Below are positions 7,355 through 8,019 of a stretch of 8,019 nt of DNA, in pieces; the stretch's first letter is position 1, and every line of letters starts with the position of its first letter. The notes under the pieces are model-generated. The model saw only the letters and a program-made list of their open reading frames with translations, had not been told where the DNA came from and did no database searches. The stretch comes from Planctomycetaceae bacterium. Its GTDB lineage: Bacteria; Planctomycetota; Planctomycetia; Pirellulales; Pirellulaceae. The stretch spans positions 1 through 8,019 of the forward strand of contig DTSG01000379.1 in assembly GCA_012965455.1 (NCBI GenBank). Direction: 5' to 3'. The position numbers were made by a program, and so were the translations under genes.

Positions 7355-7392
7355 GCTGCAACGTATTTGCAACGGTTCCACAGGCTGCAACG
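7355..7392 (+). repeat. Three copies of YTGCAACG inside the integrase relic
   Basis: CTGCAACG occurs at 7356-7363 and 7385-7392 (both preceded by G), and TTGCAACG at 7367-7374. A 10-base palindrome, CGGTGCACCG (7341-7350), and an inverted repeat, GGTGG-N7-CCACC (7324-7340), lie just before. The cluster sits beside the tRNA, where recombinase arm-type sites would be expected, but short repeats may arise by chance. Confidence 0.35.
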
Positions 7393-7442
7393 ATATCGGC
7401 CTGCTGTACATTGCCGTAGTGTTTCATGAAAGTCTTAGGACT

Positions 7443-7526
7443 ATGTGTTCTTTGATGTGCTTACCCACGCAAAACGTCTCCAGTTATGAGAACACATCAT
7501 AACAAATCCTCGCGCGCGTGCGTGGG
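7443..7526. repeat. Nested and overlapping inverted repeats
   Basis: Three exact pairs occur. ATGTGTTCT (7443-7451) pairs with AGAACACAT (7489-7497). CCCACGCA (7464-7471) pairs with TGCGTGGG (7519-7526). GTTATGA (7483-7489) pairs with TCATAAC (7497-7503) around a seven-base loop. The second and third pairs nest; the first pair crosses the second and uses the loop of the third, so the first and third stems compete or form a pseudoknot. A CG/TG alternation (7511-7524) lies at the right arm. It could be a structured RNA, a recombination site or promoter structure; no known family is recognised. Confidence 0.5.
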
Positions 7527-7658
7527 CGAAATCGGTTAGAGCAGTGGCGAGGCTGAGGGGGAGTGAATAGCAGGACTAGCGATCACGCACAGCACAGCAT
7601 TGCCGCTGTACAAGACGTTAAGGACGGTGTGAGGAATTTAGGAAATAGAGTCAGGAAG

Positions 7659-8012
7659 TTAGTGATATTCTTCGAACATCTTATGGACATGACGGTGATC
7701 CGTGTAACCATAATAGGACTGATACGACCTTACAACCCAGCTACGATCAAAGTCCTCCAGGTCTCTTGCGATCGCCGCCTCATGTGCAATTAAAATCCTA
7801 AAATCCGCGTTGCACTGAACTAGTTGTGTGGACGTTTCAGCGATATTAACCGCTTGTCTTTTTTGCAAAGGATATTTACCTCTGCGTAACTTAGTCGTAT
7901 CAGGATCATCACAGAATTCCCGCATCTTTTTTATGCTAATTAACGCGGCTAGCGTTGGGATTGCCCTCGGTTCCATGGCACCTGAGCGCTTTCTTTTTGA
8001 GAACTTTTCCAT
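7659..8012 (-). CDS. Hypothetical protein, 117 residues, possibly truncated by the window edge
   Basis: The frame runs from ATG 8012-8010 to TAA 7661-7659. It has a basic start (MEKFSKRKRSG), an Ala/Ile-rich segment (IPTLAALISIKKM), an acidic DDPDTTK stretch, a KLRRGKYPLQKRQ segment, and a C-terminus rich in Tyr, His and Ser. No membrane segment, signal peptide, Cys/His zinc site or known fold is visible. GGAGG precedes the ATG by only two bases, too close for a normal Shine-Dalgarno, and the frame stays open (two GAG codons) to the edge, so the true start may be outside. An internal ATG at 7976-7974 is an alternative. Amino-acid composition is protein-like, but I do not recognise the family. 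It lies upstream of the integrase relic on the same strand, so it may be cargo of the lost element or the next chromosomal gene. Confidence 0.45.
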   Translation of the reverse strand: MEKFSKRKRSGAMEPRAIPTLAALISIKKMREFCDDPDTTKLRRGKYPLQKRQAVNIAETSTQLVQCNADFRILIAHEAAIARDLEDFDRSWVVRSYQSYYGYTDHRHVHKMFEEYH

Positions 8013-8019
8013 CTCCTCC

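Larger units (their letters stand above)
7221..7460 (-). pseudogene. C-terminal remnant of a tyrosine recombinase (phage-type integrase)
   Basis: On the minus strand, the frame from base 7460 to the TGA at 7223-7221 begins right after a TAA (7463-7461) and reads AHQRTHSPKTFMKHYGNVQQ. This matches the last conserved block of tyrosine recombinases, normally LGHxSPKTTMxHY, with the Tyr of KHYGN at the position of the DNA-cleaving nucleophile. The Gly before His is Thr here. About 45 divergent residues follow, ending in PPLGLEPRTL, a familiar tail made by translating a tRNA gene in antisense. The rest of the catalytic domain (the R, K, HxxR residues) is not found upstream: TAA closes the frame, and bases 7464-7658 show no continuation in any frame that I can recognise. 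It is therefore a decayed end of an integrase that once served an element integrated at this tRNA. An ATG at 7427 gives a 68-residue frame that automatic callers may report as a gene. Confidence 0.6.

Noticed and set aside
7247..7502. Two plus-strand frames just after the tRNA
   Set aside because: Both are antisense to the integrase relic or run through inverted repeats; neither has a ribosome binding site or motif.
7511..7524. CG/TG alternating stretch as Z-DNA or an origin element
   Set aside because: Only 14 bases long and without DnaA boxes or A+T-rich unwinding DNA nearby; treated as part of the inverted-repeat arm.
7563..7793. Plus-strand frame of 76 residues starting at GTG
   Set aside because: It partly overlaps the more protein-like minus-strand frame at 7659-8012, has no ribosome binding site that persuades, and no motif.

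Overview
The window most likely comes from a planctomycete, probably of the Pirellulaceae type. This is inferred from gene style rather than a marker gene: a polytopic membrane protein with a zinc ribbon and a proline-rich linker, a GAF-type sigma-54 activator, a two-halved RND/MMPL exporter, medium G+C and patchy Shine-Dalgarno use. No rRNA or other diagnostic gene is present, so the assignment is tentative.

Layout. Bases 1-1422 (minus) hold the N-terminal 474 codons of a large membrane protein that runs off the left edge. A 402-base divergent intergenic region follows. Bases 1825-2823 (plus) encode a probable lipoprotein made of seven in-register TPR units. It converges, across 35 bases, on a minus-strand RND/MMPL-family exporter (2859-5090). 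The exporter is divergent from a GAF plus AAA+ plus Fis-type sigma-54-dependent activator (5233-7098). A perfect 19-base palindrome lies between the two, directly against the activator's ribosome binding site.

A tRNA-Lys(CTT) follows at 7183-7255. Antisense to its 3' half is the decayed C-terminal end of a tyrosine recombinase, with the nucleophile-tyrosine block still readable; its reading frame stops inside the tRNA. This is the usual arrangement left by an element integrated at a tRNA gene. Beyond it, 7443-7526 contains overlapping and nested inverted repeats. The right end carries an unrecognised minus-strand ORF (7659-8012) that may continue past the edge.

How the parts may work together (inference): the exporter and activator share a 142-base control region, and the activator could respond to a small-molecule signal through its GAF domain, but I see no convincing -24/-12 sigma-54 promoter anywhere in the window, so its targets are probably elsewhere. 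The TPR lipoprotein and the zinc-ribbon membrane protein look like envelope proteins of unknown role. The right end, from the tRNA on, is the accessory and most unusual part.
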